Part shown: in pieces, positions 1 to 14,475 of the stretch
Layout: each line of letters starts with the position of its first letter
Position numbering within the stretch: the first letter of the stretch is position 1
Position numbers and translations under genes: made by a program
Notes under the pieces: generated by a model
What the model was told of the DNA's origin: nothing
The model's database searches: none
What the model saw: the letters and a program-made list of their open reading frames with translations, nothing else
Assembly: GCA_013396915.1 (NCBI GenBank)
Contig: VWZL01000824.1
Coordinates: 71,583 to 135,582 of the forward strand
DNA: 64,000 nucleotides
DNA from: Stercorarius parasiticus
Taxonomy: Eukaryota > Chordata > Aves > Charadriiformes > Stercorariidae
Direction of reading: 5' to 3'

Positions 1-168
1 TGCAAAGCACTTGGTTTACTTCCTTCTTAGAGCAAAAATCTTCAGTTGCCTGAAAAATCAATTTGGTCTTAAGAGAAGCTCTTTGCTTCATGTCGTTTTA
101 TTTAAGACTTCTTAAATTGTACGAACGCTTCCAAACCACCAAGTGGATTTTCAGCCCTCAATAATTAC

Positions 169-237
169 CTCTCCCATTCCCCGAGATTCTAGGGCAAGAG
201 CTTGAAACTCATGATTCATCTCATCCACAGATCGAAC
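169..237 (-). CDS. PUM2: PUM2 coding exon with the [14 protein letters not shown] block
   Basis: A 69-nt exon, phase 0 at both ends, encoding 23 residues: [18 protein letters not shown] then RGMGE. Read on the minus strand, the acceptor is ccccctacag at the right edge and the donor is GAG|gtaatt at the left edge. From memory of the family, this corresponds to the PUM1 segment VRSMDELNHDFQALALE and to the N-terminus of the shorter PUM2 form, whose initiator Met is the M of MNH(D/E)F. The exon can therefore be internal in the long form or hold the start codon of a shorter form. The Asp-to-Glu change (MNHEF) is conservative. Confidence 0.9.
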
Positions 238-2047
238 CTGTAGGGGGAAAAACAAAAGAGCGATCCATTAGTGAAATGTATTTTCAGAAGTTGAGTTTGT
301 CAGAAATCTTGTGGAGTATTACAACTGAAAGCACACACAAAATTTGCTACTCAACCTAGACTGAACACAAGTTTAGATTTCGTGAACAGATTCAGTTAGT
401 GACCAATTTAATGAGCCATGCTAATATAATAACATGCAAGAAATTCCAAGGGACTTAAAAATTTTAATCTTCATATATCCTGACAGGTATCACTCACTAT
501 GGAAACAACGACCAATATTACATTTGCAACAAATGCAAAGAAAAAGTGAAATTCAAGATTTGGACATACAATATCCTTTGGAAAGGAGATGAGCCATTGC
601 GCACAATGTTACCGAGTACACTTAGCAGCAAACAAAGAAAATCTCACAAGACAGGTTACAAAACCTACTAGCAATACATTGCTTTTAAAATCTAGTAGCT
701 GACTGCATTATCACAGTTTCTTCTGCTTTCTTCCAGGAAAGAGCACTCTTCCTTCTCTGTGTGTTGTCTTTTTTTGTTTGTTGTAAATATGAAAGGCATA
801 TTACTAAAGCAAGAGTTGTTGCTGCAACAAACCACCTCCTCCTCCACGGCATGCAGACACAATGCACTGGGTGCATTCTTTCCTGAGAAAATGGTTTCCA
901 CAAGGAATTTTCAAAGTCATGAGAAGCTTTAAAAAACAAATAAAAAAGGGAAATTTAGAGCTGTTTCTGCCTTTCCCTTCTTTCTCAACAGTGAGTTGCA
1001 GCAGGGTAAAATGGTAAAGTTATTCAAGTTCAAAGTAAAATTAAAGTTTCCCCCCAAATACCAGTCTCTTCTGAGGAGTTAATTTCACCCAGTAAACCCA
1101 ACTGTTTACATTAACAAATAAAACAAAAGTTACTCCATGCAGCTGGTAACACATTAAGATAACTTTTTGAAAAAACACTAATATTAGGCAAAGAAACAAT
1201 CTTGTGCTTTTAATATCCTGGCACAAACAGCTTTTCCAATTCTTTTTTTGCAGTCTCAAAATGCTTTATTCTCAAAATCCTACTCTCAAAATACTGCTAT
1301 TGCCCCATAATCATTATAAGCCTTTAACTTCTGAGGTTTAGTGTCTCTGTACTTTTGAGGAAGAAATTTCACAGCTCAAAGAAACATTCCCTCATAAAGA
1401 ACAATATTTTAGTTAAGATGGATTCCGAAATTTCCAACAATTTCAGTGAGCTACTGAAGAACAAATTTAGTTTCACAGTGGCTTGGGGGGGGTCAGAAAT
1501 CAGCACATTGACCTTTTTTCCAGTGATGTTGACATTTAAGTCAATTTGGTTGATTTTATTCTTTTAAAAACTGAAAGCAGATTTTCATGTATCCTTAAGA
1601 AAGCTAAAGGTATTTTTTCAAATGAATTAAAAATTAGATTATTTATAACTTATGTGAAAGCAGCTTTTTTGATTAGCTCAGAGAGATAATCAAACCTTTA
1701 TGCATGCATATAGAAAAATTAACTGTAGAAGAATAATTATTTAGAAAGAAAAATGAGAAATTCAAGGTTTGAAGACTTCTGAATTTGGGTATTATAGTTT
1801 ATGAAAACAGAATTTCTTCTACAGATGATTGAGAGAGTTGCTTATCTTACCACAAGCCACTCCCCATGCCAAAGTCATGCACTTTAGTTTCAATTACAAT
1901 CAAATCGTAAATTAGATACTTTTGTCTCAAGAGGTGATTTTGGTCTAACAGTATCTAAACAAAATTTGTAGCTAATACTTGCCATACTATATTTACTGTA
2001 AACACTACCCAAATTGCTGTTCGATAAAGAACAACCAAGCTTGAAAG

Positions 2048-2190
2048 ATGTTAACGTTTTTTGGTTGTTTCTTTTTTTTGTTTGTTTTTGGGGGAGGGGT
2101 GTGTGTGTGTTGGTTTTGTTGGGGCTTGGGGTTTTTTTTAGGTTTGGTTGTTGTTTTTTTAATTTTTGGTGGTGATGGTTTTTGTCTGGG
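2048..2190. repeat. G/T-rich low-complexity tract
   Basis: Almost free of A and C on the plus strand, with a (TG)n run and four G-runs of four or more. The open frames here (PUM2 intron) are composition artefacts. Confidence 0.9.
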
Positions 2191-5100
2191 GCTTCTTTTT
2201 TGCGCTGCAAAACCTAACACCAAATGCTGATTTTTCACAATTCAGCAAAGTTCAAAAACACGGCCACGCACACTTCCAAGTCTCTAAGAAAAGACAATCC
2301 AAGAATCAGGGTAATAGCACATAATAGCACAGCTAACTCTTTTTTTTTTTCCCTGAGCAGTTCAGGGCCAACTCTAAGAAACTGAAGTTTTCTGAAACTG
2401 TAAATAAACTTCAGTACACTTGACATTTTGCTCACTGGCCCCTTTCTTACAAACATGAAATTTAAGTTAGTGTTATCTATTGCTCTCAGTAGCAAAAGAA
2501 AAAATACAATCCTTTTCCTATAGCAAAAAATCTCCATTTCTGTTTCCATCAAAAACAGCAGCCCACAAAATCCTGTCCCGTATATCACAGATAGTTTAGA
2601 GATTGGAGAAAATACAGACAGCACTAATATCTTCTGATGATCTGCCTTCCTCAATGCTAACCCTATCAGTACAACAACTGAAGAAAACATACAGTATAAT
2701 AAAACCCAAGCTAGATCTACTGCTTATGAAGACATGCCCTCTCCCTGAAGGAGAAACTTCGGTTAGGATTATCTGTATTATCAGGAAGTTTTGTTTTCTC
2801 TAATTCAATGCCAACATTCACCTAATTCATATACTCCAGAAATAAGCATTTTTTTTTACATACTTTTTTAACCTCAAATTCAGAACATTCAAAAAATTTC
2901 TTTATTTTTATTTATTCTTTGTCATCTGGAATAATTCATAAATCAACAGAGAGGCCTATGAAACACACTGCTCAACATTTACAACTATTTCCTGGTTTTG
3001 GCTGATTACATTTCTTTTTTTTGTTTCTCCCCCACGATCACTCTGAAGACTCTTCTTTCTCCATTTACCACCTACCTGCTTTTGGGATTAGTTGCTAGAT
3101 CTAATCTTAGCTTTCAGGAGTTGAATGCTAATGAGCCTTTCCAACTAAGACAAGCTGGCAACAGTTCCACATTTCTGATACACATCAGATCATTCCACAG
3201 GGCCCCCAAATTACGCACAAATGGATACTACACACCAAAGAAGTCTTTAGGTACAATTCCTCACATACTGCTGTTAGATAGAACTGTTTAAGCGTATCCA
3301 TGAACTTTTCCCCTTAGACACACTGATAGGAAATTCTGATCTTTTTCCCCTTCCACAAAAAATGGATACAATGTACCAGCATGTATTACTCCATTTTTCA
3401 TTCCTAGTGCTGTGATGAGATTTTAATAGAGTGAAAACAAAGTTATATTTTTAGTAGACTCTTTCTTCATAAAGTTTCACCCTTTCTCTCTCCTCCTGAA
3501 ATTCACAAAATAATTTATTTTAAATCTCAAGTCCTACGCAAAAACCTTCCTTTACTCCATCAAACCTCCTAGTAAGATTAGTTGTATCATTTCTTTCTGT
3601 ATTTCACTACTACCTCACACTATGTCCACAAGACTATCCTGAATGCTGCAACATTCAACCAATAAACTGAGTCTGTAACCAAGCTGAGCACATCTAGCCA
3701 GCTACTGATGAGCAGGACGGTCCTTCCACCCTTCCCCCAACAGCTTTTACCACTCCCCCTTGCAATGAATTTGGTAATCATCAAGTAAAAGGGTTGATTC
3801 TGAAGGATTTTTCCTCCTTCTTCCATGCGTGAGAGTTTCACCACATCAGAGAGCTGAACTGGCTGAAACCCCACAGTGGGGAGATCACTACATTTGACAC
3901 AGGGAAAGCAACGAGGAGAAACTGGTCTGGAGCAAGGTGGAGTGGGAATACCTACTCAGCAGCAGCTAGATGATAAACCAGTAATGTGAAACCATGTCCT
4001 GACATACTTTGGGACAGAATTCAGGAGGCAGACTGTTGACTGGACAGTCATATAGGATTACCACAAGAAACAGTGCTTAAAAACATATAAATTTCTGTAA
4101 TCCAGGCACCCAGATCCAGAGACAAGTCCTCTCTCCAATAACGCTGAATGCCACCAGAAATAAGCTTCTAACCATTTTCTTGCAAAAGCAAAGATCACTC
4201 CCTTCTTTCGAAAGAGTTGGGGAAAAATAATTATAAAACAAACAAACAACAAAAAAAAAGAGTTAAGACAACTTCATTTTATATGTTAAAAGTGGTTAAA
4301 CGAGCTAACCAGAAAGTAGGTAAAGATACTATTTCTGCATGAAGACATTCCAAATCTCATCTGTCGCCTCCCAGGTGAATACTCTAACCACCCTGATGAA
4401 GAAAAGAATGACACATTTTGACACTGAAGTTATGTTACTAGGCCATAAATTCAACGCAAAACACCTGGCAATTACTCTACTGTGACTGGAAGGAAAAGGA
4501 AGCTTCTGTTCACTTTGCAAATGCTTGAGCCTTTTTCTTTATTATGCTGAATGCTTTAATGCAAAGTACCTTTTTAGTAGTTTTCTACAGGGGTGGCTCT
4601 TCTGCAGCATTTATCGTCTTATGTATGATACATGCTTATGGCAGAGTTTTAGAATTATTAGCATGTTTAAAACTAAGAACACTAAAATGGCTTTATTTTA
4701 AAACACAATACATAGTTAAACACTGTTTTGTGAAGCCACGCCAGACACTTGACTACATATACAAAAAGCTCGTTTAACATTTCAGATGGGTAGCCAGGAA
4801 TAAAAACAATATTTTAATACAAATTAAAACATTACACACAAATCTAGTAGATTTATAACAAAGGACAATGAGAGAAAACTATACAACAAGCATAAACTGC
4901 AAACCCCCAAATCTCTATTATCAAATATTGCAGTTCAGGGCTGCATATAGAGATCTCCCCGCTAGGATATTTTGCCACATTACCTAAGATTTCCTTATTT
5001 TGGTTTAGAAGCCAGACGGTAGTACAACCAGATAAAAAAAGCTGCTCAGCAGCCGAACAGGCAACTACCAGAGTCACAACTAAACTATGTTTTGTACACA

Positions 5101-5873
5101 AGTTAGTTAAATACTAAATATTTTGTGTTGACATTTTAAGAAAACAAGGCATTTGTTTGATTAAAGCTGCCTTTGGCCAGATGCATCCTCCCATACCTCT
5201 TCGAGGCATCAAGGAACCAAAGGTTCACTTACTGACAAAGTCATTAATGTAAGTTGCTGGTCTTGAGTAATTTCAAAGCCTACAGGTATGTCGTATTTTG
5301 AAAAGAGGTAACATTTTTGAGCACCATATGTAACAGTAATGCAACTTCAGACTTAACTGATTACTCCAAAACGGAGCAGTCCACACTCCTAAAGCGGTTT
5401 GAATAAACAGGATGTTAGGCATTTCTGACACTTAAGCAATCAATTTTACGTTCTAATACACACTTCCATGGTTATAATCCCAAAAGCAAAACATCTTCCA
5501 CCAGTAAGTATTTAATAATTTCCATTGCATTAAAATATAGTGTTCTAAAACCAACTCAGACTTTTTGCAGGCAAGTGAATAATTCCTCAATCCCTGTATT
5601 TTAGGCTTCTTAACTCATACTCTGAGATCGAGGTATACTTTTGCACTGTATGACCCTTAATACATTCAAATACTCTAACAAAAGCAAATTTAATTTGTCA
5701 ATTCAGTTGGCCTGTCTCAGCAACCCCTCTGGACCTTAATGTTCTTGTGCTTTATTTCCTTGTGAACTTTCTATTGTAAGTTTGAGAAGCAGTATTACCA
5801 GTGCTGAGGACACCAACAATGAAAAAAGTGAAACTAGGAGATTTCAAGGTAGAGTTTCTGCAGCATGTAGCAA

Positions 5874-5892
5874 GGGGGGGGAGGGGGGGGGC
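5874..5892. repeat. G-run next to (AT)n
   Basis: gggggggg-a-ggggggggg followed by an ATATATATATA run. Low complexity, in the PUM2 intron. Confidence 0.9.
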
Positions 5893-6138
5893 GAATATAT
5901 ATATATACACTCAGCAAAAGGACTGTGCAGTCTGCTGAAAAAGCTAAATCACAAAGGGGCAAGGCGAGAAGAGCCGACACTTGAATACACAACACTGACC
6001 AAATGTTTTGCTGGCTTTTTTTTTTTTTCAATAGGAGTATCAGTAACCTGGAAGCATGCACATAGGAGAAAGGCATCTCCTAGGTTTTAATCAACAGCAC
6101 ATACATACATACATATATATGTATCTAAATATATATAA

Positions 6139-6184
6139 ATTCTGCTGGTTAGCATCTCACAATTCTGCTGGTTAGCATCTCACA
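6139..6184. repeat. Perfect 23-bp tandem duplication
   Basis: Two identical units of attctgctggttagcatctc plus aca, in the PUM2 intron. Confidence 0.95.
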
Positions 6185-9100
6185 AGTAACTGCCAAGTTT
6201 GGAAATTACAGATCTACTTGCATATTCCCTGCCAACAGACCATACAGAGCAAGCAGAACAAGACACCACCTCCCATGAAGAAAAGCAGAGGAAAATGAAG
6301 CACATCTTGCCACCTGTTTCAGAGCTACACGATGGTTCAGGAACCTTGGGTTCTGTTCCCAGCTATGAAATGGAATGTGCTCTAGGAAATAGGTAATTGC
6401 ACTCATTCCCCTGGAACATGAACTTTCCCATCATGTAAGAAACTTATCTCTTCCTTGCACAGGCTTTCATGCTGTCCTTCCACCCAACAAGCTCAAGCTT
6501 TGCTCTAGGAGTGGCAGAACTATTTAGCACAAGTTTTTCTAAATTACTGGCATGTGTCCTCAGTGCTCAGGATCTTAATACCTACAGTCAAATACTGGTA
6601 GAACTAGCAGCCTCACATAAATTAATAATAATGTGTCTGTACTGAAACCAGATTTTATAAGTATAACAGTTACACTGTTTGCTCCATTTGAAGAGCTAAA
6701 GTCATATATTCCAACGTAAGTAGGGCATATAGTTTATACTAAATAACTTAGCATGTTTCTCAAAGTCTTTTAATTGTCTAAGAAATTATCTACTCAAAAG
6801 AGTTTCTAAGAAATGTACAGAACAGGAAGTCAGGGTGGCAGATATTGCAGGAGTTTGTAAAATAAAAGTCTAGAGAAAGAGACAACAGATAAAAAGTTTA
6901 TATATAGTTTTACAAAATAGAAGAAAATCCCATAAAAACTTGTCCAATGAGAGTTTTTGTAAACAGGAAGTTATTTTAAAAAATTTAATTGAAACAACTG
7001 ATTAAAATAACATTTATCCATATATTTTTTAGCTTATTATTTAAATGAGCTATAAAAAAAGGTAATTCTTCAAAAAAGAGGCTGACTGGTCCTTTACTGC
7101 TTGTAAATCAAACTGAAGAAGCGTCTTTCATATAAGAAAACGTACAGGTTTAATCTTCAACGTGAAATAGTTTAGGTGTAATCCCATCTAGTTTGGTGAG
7201 ACTCTGAACCTTCCCCCTACCACACTCTTAAACAGGCATGTATTATTCTACATCTCTCACTCCAATGTTCCTGCATAAGTACACCACAAACAAAAAAGAC
7301 AGACACTAAATATATTCAGAAGTTTGAAAACAAAGCTGTGAAATGAAATCTGAATCTCAGTTCTTGTCTAAACACGCTTATTATTTAATTGGTGCCTATT
7401 ACTTAGTATACGTACATGACAAATCTCTTTTTTCCAATTTTAATTATTAAGCTGGTCTGTTAGCATCACCTTCCTATAACAGAGTAGCCAGTGCTACTGA
7501 TGATGTAACAGAAGTTTCGGGGAATTCATGAGACAAATTTCTAACCATTATTGTTCCATTCTACACTGAAAGGCTTTGTGAGTAACACCACTATACAGCT
7601 ATTTCTATAAGGAAGCGTGACATTAATTTGCTGCACTGCTGTTTTGAGATATCAGCCTTCGTTACTTCATCATTAGCTCGTATTCAAAAAATTTAGTAAG
7701 TTAAAAAACTTAACAAAAAACTTCAGTGTTCTCTAGACAATATGCTATTAAAAAAGACTTTGCCTTTTCTGAAGATGAAAACTTTGTGTTCAATAAACCC
7801 AAAATTTATCTACCCACCAGCAGGAACTAGAGACAAGTTATCTCAAAATATATTGTCATGATTAATAAAACATGTAACATTCATTCTAATAGAGAGTCAA
7901 CAAGGGTTTCTTAAATGTGTTAACAAGAATTGGAACAATCAGAATGTACAAGCCCAGAAGCAAGTAAAAATATCCATAAATTAACTTTCTACATTGCAAT
8001 CAAGACTTTTTTTTTGCTGATGTTTTCTTTAGATATCTGAATTATTTTCACTTTTCTATTCGCTACCAGAGAATCCGAAGCAGAACACTTCCCCCCTCCA
8101 AGGTAAAAAACAAGCTTTAAATTTTTGTTTCAAAAAATTATGTGTTTTTTAATACAGCCTTAAAGAGAATGTGATTTTAAGGAATCCCATGGAACATAAC
8201 TGATTTATAAACAATATAATTTATACCAACAAAAAGATTTTGTACAAACGTATATACACACCCACCCCACTCCCCCATGAAAAGTGGGGCTGAGGAAACT
8301 ACAGAAGTCACTCTGACAGAATTTCCAGGAAACAGTTTTATTCTGTGTTATTATAGCACTCACAGCAAACCCCTTCCTCAGAGCAGTTGCTTTCATTTTC
8401 TTTACTCCTGACTATAGTAGATGCATTTACAGTAACATTCATTTTTCAAGGACACTAGATGCAAGAACTGAAGTCCCACCAGTAGTTCTCCCGCTCAGAA
8501 GTTTCTACCATCATGACTTCTCCCTCACTACCCAGTACCCTTTAAACAAGCTCTGTTGTTGTCTTCTTTTCTCCTCCAGCAGGCAAGAGGAAACCAGAGA
8601 ATACCAACAGAGTCTGCTCTTCTCAAAGTGGGTGCTAAAACCAGGGATGAAGACGTGGAACTACCTAGTCTTTAGGCAATTAATTGAATCATGGGTAAAA
8701 CAAAGAAGAAATTCAGAATTTTTAGACTTCTCACTCCACTACGAATACATAGTTGTTCGCAAGAAAGCTGCTGATAAAGCCCACAACTTCTCTGTATCAC
8801 CAGCATAAAATGGCAGTTAAAACCCAAAAGTTTCAAATATATCAGTCTGCTTCAAAATCTACCTTGATTCTTTGAGCCTTTAAACTCTGCATAACCCCAA
8901 GGACAGCCAAAGAACACTAAAGCATGTTTCTTTTCACATGTTTTAGAAGAATTACTACAAGGCAGCATATGTGTATTCTACTTTATCTGTCTGTAGTAGG
9001 GGAAAGGACACTTAAAGAAATTGCTGTTATCAATTCTTTCAGCTGTTTTCTAAGGATGTTCTCTTTGGACAATATCTGTATTTAAACTAACCACAGATTG

Positions 9101-10735
9101 CCTAAAAGCTGAAAAAAAAGCCAACTTAAAAAAAATAAAACAACTACAAAGAGACTACTTTAATTCAATAAGCCTCATTTCTAATTCAGTAAGAGCAGCA
9201 GCTTAGCCTTGGACATTAATATCTCATTAAACGTTGGCCAGCATAGTCCTTCAAAGGAAGTAAAAAAAAAAGTCTAAAATAACACCGAAGACTTTATACT
9301 GATGACAATTAAGCTACTGGAAATAAAGCAGGCTATTTACAATTCAAATTAAAGTAGTAAAAGCTTTGTAACAAAAATTAGTTCAAAGACTGATTAATAC
9401 ATCTGTGTTATGATGGATTTAAAGCCAAAATCTTCAACCTTTTCTGTTAAGAAGCCAAAAATTTAAAAGCACTTATATGTAAAGGCAGCTATCAGCACAT
9501 CAACAGCAGAACTTAGGGTAGGCAGAAGCAGTAACTGCAGACACATACAAAAAAAATTTTGAATTACCATCTAACAAAATAAAGGAAGCCATTTTACAAG
9601 CAAAACTTCTGATCAATGTCTAAATTCCATGTTATTTATTCTCATCCAAACTAAGATATTCCCTCAAACTGTTTACCCGATTATGTGCTGCCCCCCAATT
9701 CCCTTTACATATTTACACACCACTTTGCTTTACTCCCCGTGAATTCCAATCTCCATAACTCTTCTGTTACCTTCACAAAGGTACCCAAGGGCCCTCATCA
9801 CCCTGACTTTAATGTAAACTGTACCAAACCAAAGTAGTTCAGAAAACTAAATGTAGCTCCTCCATGCAATAAAGCAGTGTCACACATTTTCATAAGCCCC
9901 AATTTTAATCACATGAAAAAAAGAAAACTACATTCTAAACATGCAGATAAGAACATAGATTAAGCAAAAAAACATAGCACTGACAAATTTAAAATATTTT
10001 TTCTTTACTTGACACCTTGAATAACAGAACAAAGTGAATAAGAAAATATGAAGCAATATACCACAAACGCAAAGTGCCTGAATGACTACGTGCAGCCTTT
10101 TTTCCCCGAACCTTACTGGCTCCCAGCACTTTATCCCGGATGCCTATGCAAAAACTCCTCTAGAATGCCTACAACAAGTTTTAGCTGTGGGACAAAACTC
10201 CACAGCCACATGAAAATCATGTTTGGAATGAAGCCTCACTCATAATCCCACCTAGAACCTGGAGCACATGGGAATAAAATGCAAAGAAACATCAAGTGGC
10301 TCCTTTCGCGGCAGCTCAGGTCTCTGGTTCCCACTGTGCCAGGCTCCAAGGTGCTTCCAGCCCACGTTACCTCCCGAAGCTGCGCTGACGTTCAGATTTA
10401 TGGTACTGTCATTAATTCCTCACAGACCTGAACCAATTCTGTACAGAGCTCTTGCTGCACAAGTATACAGGATAATTAATCTATATGTAAATCAAAGATA
10501 ATGCACAGTTGACCACATGCTATTTGTTCTGCTGTAGTATAAAATCAGTCTCCCTATGCTAATTACTGAATAAGCACTAAAGTATGAAGGACTCTGCTTC
10601 AAAGAGCTCTCAGTCTGAGCATATGACAAAGACTGATAGAATGAGAAACCGAACTGGCAAAATAAGAATAAAGTAGTTGTTCACATTGAGACAGTCAACA
10701 ATACATGCGTGCCAGGTATTTGGAGACATCAAGGC

Positions 10736-10817
10736 AGGTGAAAATGTAAAGACTACCTCAAGGAGTATGTCAAAAAAGGTGAAAATTTAAAGACTAACTC
10801 AAAAAGTATGTCAGAAA
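10736..10817. repeat. Imperfect 41-bp tandem duplication
   Basis: Two units beginning aggtgaaaat(g/t)taaaga and ending agtatgtca(a/g)aaa, with a handful of substitutions. Confidence 0.85.
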
Positions 10818-13404
10818 GCACAAAAAGCTGAAGAAGGCACAAGCACGCTTGTGAATATACTTAATAAAGACCCAACTAACACTACAATCCACAAAGAGGG
10901 GGTAGCAGTTCACAGCTTGATAGCATACGAGACAATGTGCAGTGGGGGGGAATTGGCCAAGTATCTCATCAGCTGAAACTACCAGCTGCAGTTCATGTTG
11001 GTGGTGAAAAGGTCAGAAATATGCAGATGAATCAACACAGCAAATGTGATTGGAAGGGGTGATTAAGGAAGAGTTCTCTGTACAGAAGTTACATGAAATA
11101 AACTTGTTTGCACAGGTCAGGTGACTGCAATTACTCTCCTTGTCCTGAGGACAGTTAACACTAAGATGTCTATTCCGTGCACTACCTGCTTGAAACTAGT
11201 AAAAATACAAACCAAGTATCTGCAAAATTTAAAGCTGTTTAAAGCTGTAATTTTCTTCTCTCTAGCTAGGGAAGTGATTTTAAATCTATCACAGAAAAGT
11301 GCTCAATGCTTTTCTTTCAGTTGAATTACATGAAAACACCTTGCAGTATTTCTCAAAATATTCTCTTTTAGCTATTTCAAATCAAAGAGAGGGGAAAAAC
11401 AGACAAGTTACCTCTTTCCAGCTATGTCTGCTGCCAGAGCTGTGAGTCACAAGCAGGTAGTAGGGTGATATCTCAAGTATGCAGGTTTCAAGACATTTAG
11501 ATTTTTTTAAACACACAAAAAGCCACAACCTTAAAATTCACCTGAAAAACTTATGATACTTGCTCCAAACTTCACAGCACTAGTATGATGAAAAAAATCA
11601 CACCAAGAACTTAAACAAGGTTGTTTTAACAGGGCATAAAAGATTTTCCAAAAGAGGAATCAAATGCCCTCCCCCAGCTCTCCCCTAACTACAACAGAAA
11701 ATCCTTCCAGTCTAAGATTTCTTTTCCTAGTTTGTTTGTGAAGCTTGAAAAGTTTTACTAACTTGTAACCTTGAGAAGCTGCTTAAATTATATGTTTGAC
11801 ATTCATAATCTGGGTTTCTAGTTAAGTGGAGCTAAACACTACTCTAATTAATTGAAGAAAATAGCAAAATAAAAAAATTAAAACCAGTGTAAACTTAAAC
11901 ACAGACAACACTTGTAACAAAGTTGTTACAGAACCTGTTGACTGCAGAAACAGAAATAAATGATCTTCAGAGCAGCTTCAGATGGATATTAACTTTACAG
12001 GGAGATGGAGCCATCAATCAGCCAAGATAAAACTTGAGCTTTTACTATGATAGACTAGCAATAAAAGGAAAATTATGTGCTGCTTCGCACTTGAAAAAGT
12101 CTTGAAGTACCTATTCGTGAAAGTTATTTTGAAAGTACTTTAAAATAGTTAAATTTCGCAATTCTACTTTATTTTTAAATTTAAGTAAAAGTTGCAAACA
12201 AAGTTCAGAAATCAAAAAATATGGACTGCAAGCTCACTCAGATTTCTAGGGACAGTTTTAAGTAGAATCTATAAAAGAAGAACTAATGATTCAGGAAATG
12301 CGACTCCCACTGTAAGGTCAGGAAACAGATGATGTTGTTCCCAACTTGAATGATGAGATTATGTTCATTGTTCCAAGGGACTGGCTACACGACTGTGAGG
12401 TCTCATATGGGAAAATTATTTCCCAATTTCCATTGCACAAACATATTAGCATATCTTATTTGAACAACAAACAAAACAATCTTATTGTTCAAAATCAAGG
12501 CAAAATTTTTGCTAGAAATTGTCCATTTTATCCTGAGGCAACAACGTTAAACATTTGCACATTTTATTAGTTTAATAACATCCATGCGTTTTCTTTTGGC
12601 TGTATTAATTCTAATAGATACACACTGAAGTCATGCTGAATACTTGCAAAAACCGATACATAGAGCTTCTCCTCCATATCACAGAAGTGCTAAAAAGCTC
12701 TTGAACTCAGCAAGACTCTTTTCTTTTGTTCTCTCCACCCCCCCCCCAAAAAAAGATTTTTCTTTGTTTCAGCAGCTATTCACAAAACTTCTCCAGAAGT
12801 TTGTAAATTCTAACACAAATGAGTTACAGCAACTGCAGCTCAACTGCAGCTTTGCGCAAAGACACAATTTATGTTCTTTTGTTTATAGCACCACTGTCCT
12901 TCGGATGCTTTGAAAAGGCATTTTTCCGGCGTTCTTTTGCTTATGAACTCTTGCTTCTTCAGGATCTGACAAATGCTCTGGTAGACCTACATGCAGGCTT
13001 TTAACATTTTCACCATCAGTTCTTACCCTCTTCCCTCTACTGCAGGCATAGAGAACAGAAGCAGCAAACAACATGTTAAAATTCATAACCCAATGTATTT
13101 AGCTTAAACTGCTGAAGGGCTTAAGTACCTTTGCCATGAGGGACGGAAGCAGATAGGGCCAACAGGGGAATAGACAGGACAAATAGTTTGGGCTGTATCA
13201 TGCTGCTGTAGCTCTTTGCTTCAGCATGTGGGAAGAACATTCCCAAGTACTCTGACATCCAAGAAAATATATCCTGGGCTTCACAAAAAAATCATCTCTG
13301 TAACTCCAAATATTACCAACTGACTGCTGATCACTAAGCCTCTGTATCCTAGATGATTCTTCAATGCAGAAGTGATGTGAATTAATGACAAACAGATCAC
13401 TAAC

Positions 13405-13507
13405 CTATCCGCAGCCCCATGGGGATGTTAACAAAAGGACGATGCCACAGTGGACAGTGATACTGCTCAGATGCTGTGCTGTTAAGAGCCTGAAGTACTT
13501 TTTCGGT
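13405..13507 (-). other. Unassigned exon-like block inside PUM2
   Basis: On the minus strand a pyrimidine-rich acceptor (tttttctttccctcaag) precedes 103 nt that are open in one frame (TEKVLQALNSTASEQYHCPL...), followed by a GGATAG|gttagt donor. Its phase does not fit between the two PUM2 exons: 103 nt starting in phase 1 would not end in phase 0, and the phase-1 frame has a stop. It may be an untranslated or alternative exon, or chance. Confidence 0.2.
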
Positions 13508-14353
13508 CTTGAGGGAAAGAAAAAATATGTCAAAAACCTAAGTGAGCTGGTTTTTTATCCCTAGTTTGTTACCTTTTACAACTCTTTTTCAATATTAAGT
13601 ATTTTAAAGGAAGATGAATGAGACGCAGGGACAGTAATTTCTAGATTAAGAAGTTTGTACTTAATCCGTCAGTCAGCGACTAGATGCTCACTGCTGTTTT
13701 AATATGAAGGGTGAGGATGGCGGTCTCTTAACTCAAATTGCACTTTTGGCTTTGACATCTTGTATTGAGGAGCTGCGCATGCATTACCTTTCAGCTGAGT
13801 GTCCAAAGATTTTTTGGATATCATCTCTCATGCAAATGAGCGCTCCTCTAGCCTCTGCCCTACCTTATGCTGCCAGTAATTCTGTACACCCTCCCCCTTT
13901 GCCAGCAACATAGTTCAACTTTCCACAGTTTTTGCCATAGGAGTAACTGCTGTCCATCACTTTTATCTTCTGTTGCCACAGCTGAAGCAACCTCAGAAGG
14001 ACACAGACGGAATGTGAATGTTAACAACATCACACATTTCTGTGGCTCTTATTCTATAAGCCAATGATTTTAGTTTTGAGTCAGAGTAGCTAGTAAATTT
14101 AGACAGCACCATGTCAAGCATACACAGATCAAAAAGATTTTTCCATCTCGACAGTGTTGAATTCCATTCAACAGCAGTGTGTTTGAACTTCCTGCTCTTT
14201 CCTTAAATGTGTGTGGCACCTGAAATTTTTCCATCACAGTCTTGATAATTTCCAAATCAGCATACATCAAGCCTCAGTACTACCACAGAACTCCAGAACA
14301 ACCCACTTGATCTTTCCCTGTGCTATCACAGGCCTCTAATGCTGTTGTGTATT

Positions 14354-14475
14354 AATAGAATATTTCAGTTGGAAGGGACCCTGTGGTCCAACTGCCTGAC
14401 CACTTCAGGGCTCACCAAAAGTTAAAGCATGTTATTAACAGCATGAACTGTCTTCCAACTCTTGACGCTTCACTG
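14354..14475 (-). mobile_element. CR1 LINE fragment
   Basis: agaatatttcagttggaagg and the following tccaactgcctgaccacttc are the reverse complement of a CR1 3' region, of the same subfamily type as 57345-57400. It is degraded. Confidence 0.75.

Noticed and set aside
2048..2230. Phe/Gly/Val-rich short frame and its Lys/Pro-rich antisense
   Set aside because: It lies within a G/T low-complexity tract of the PUM2 intron.
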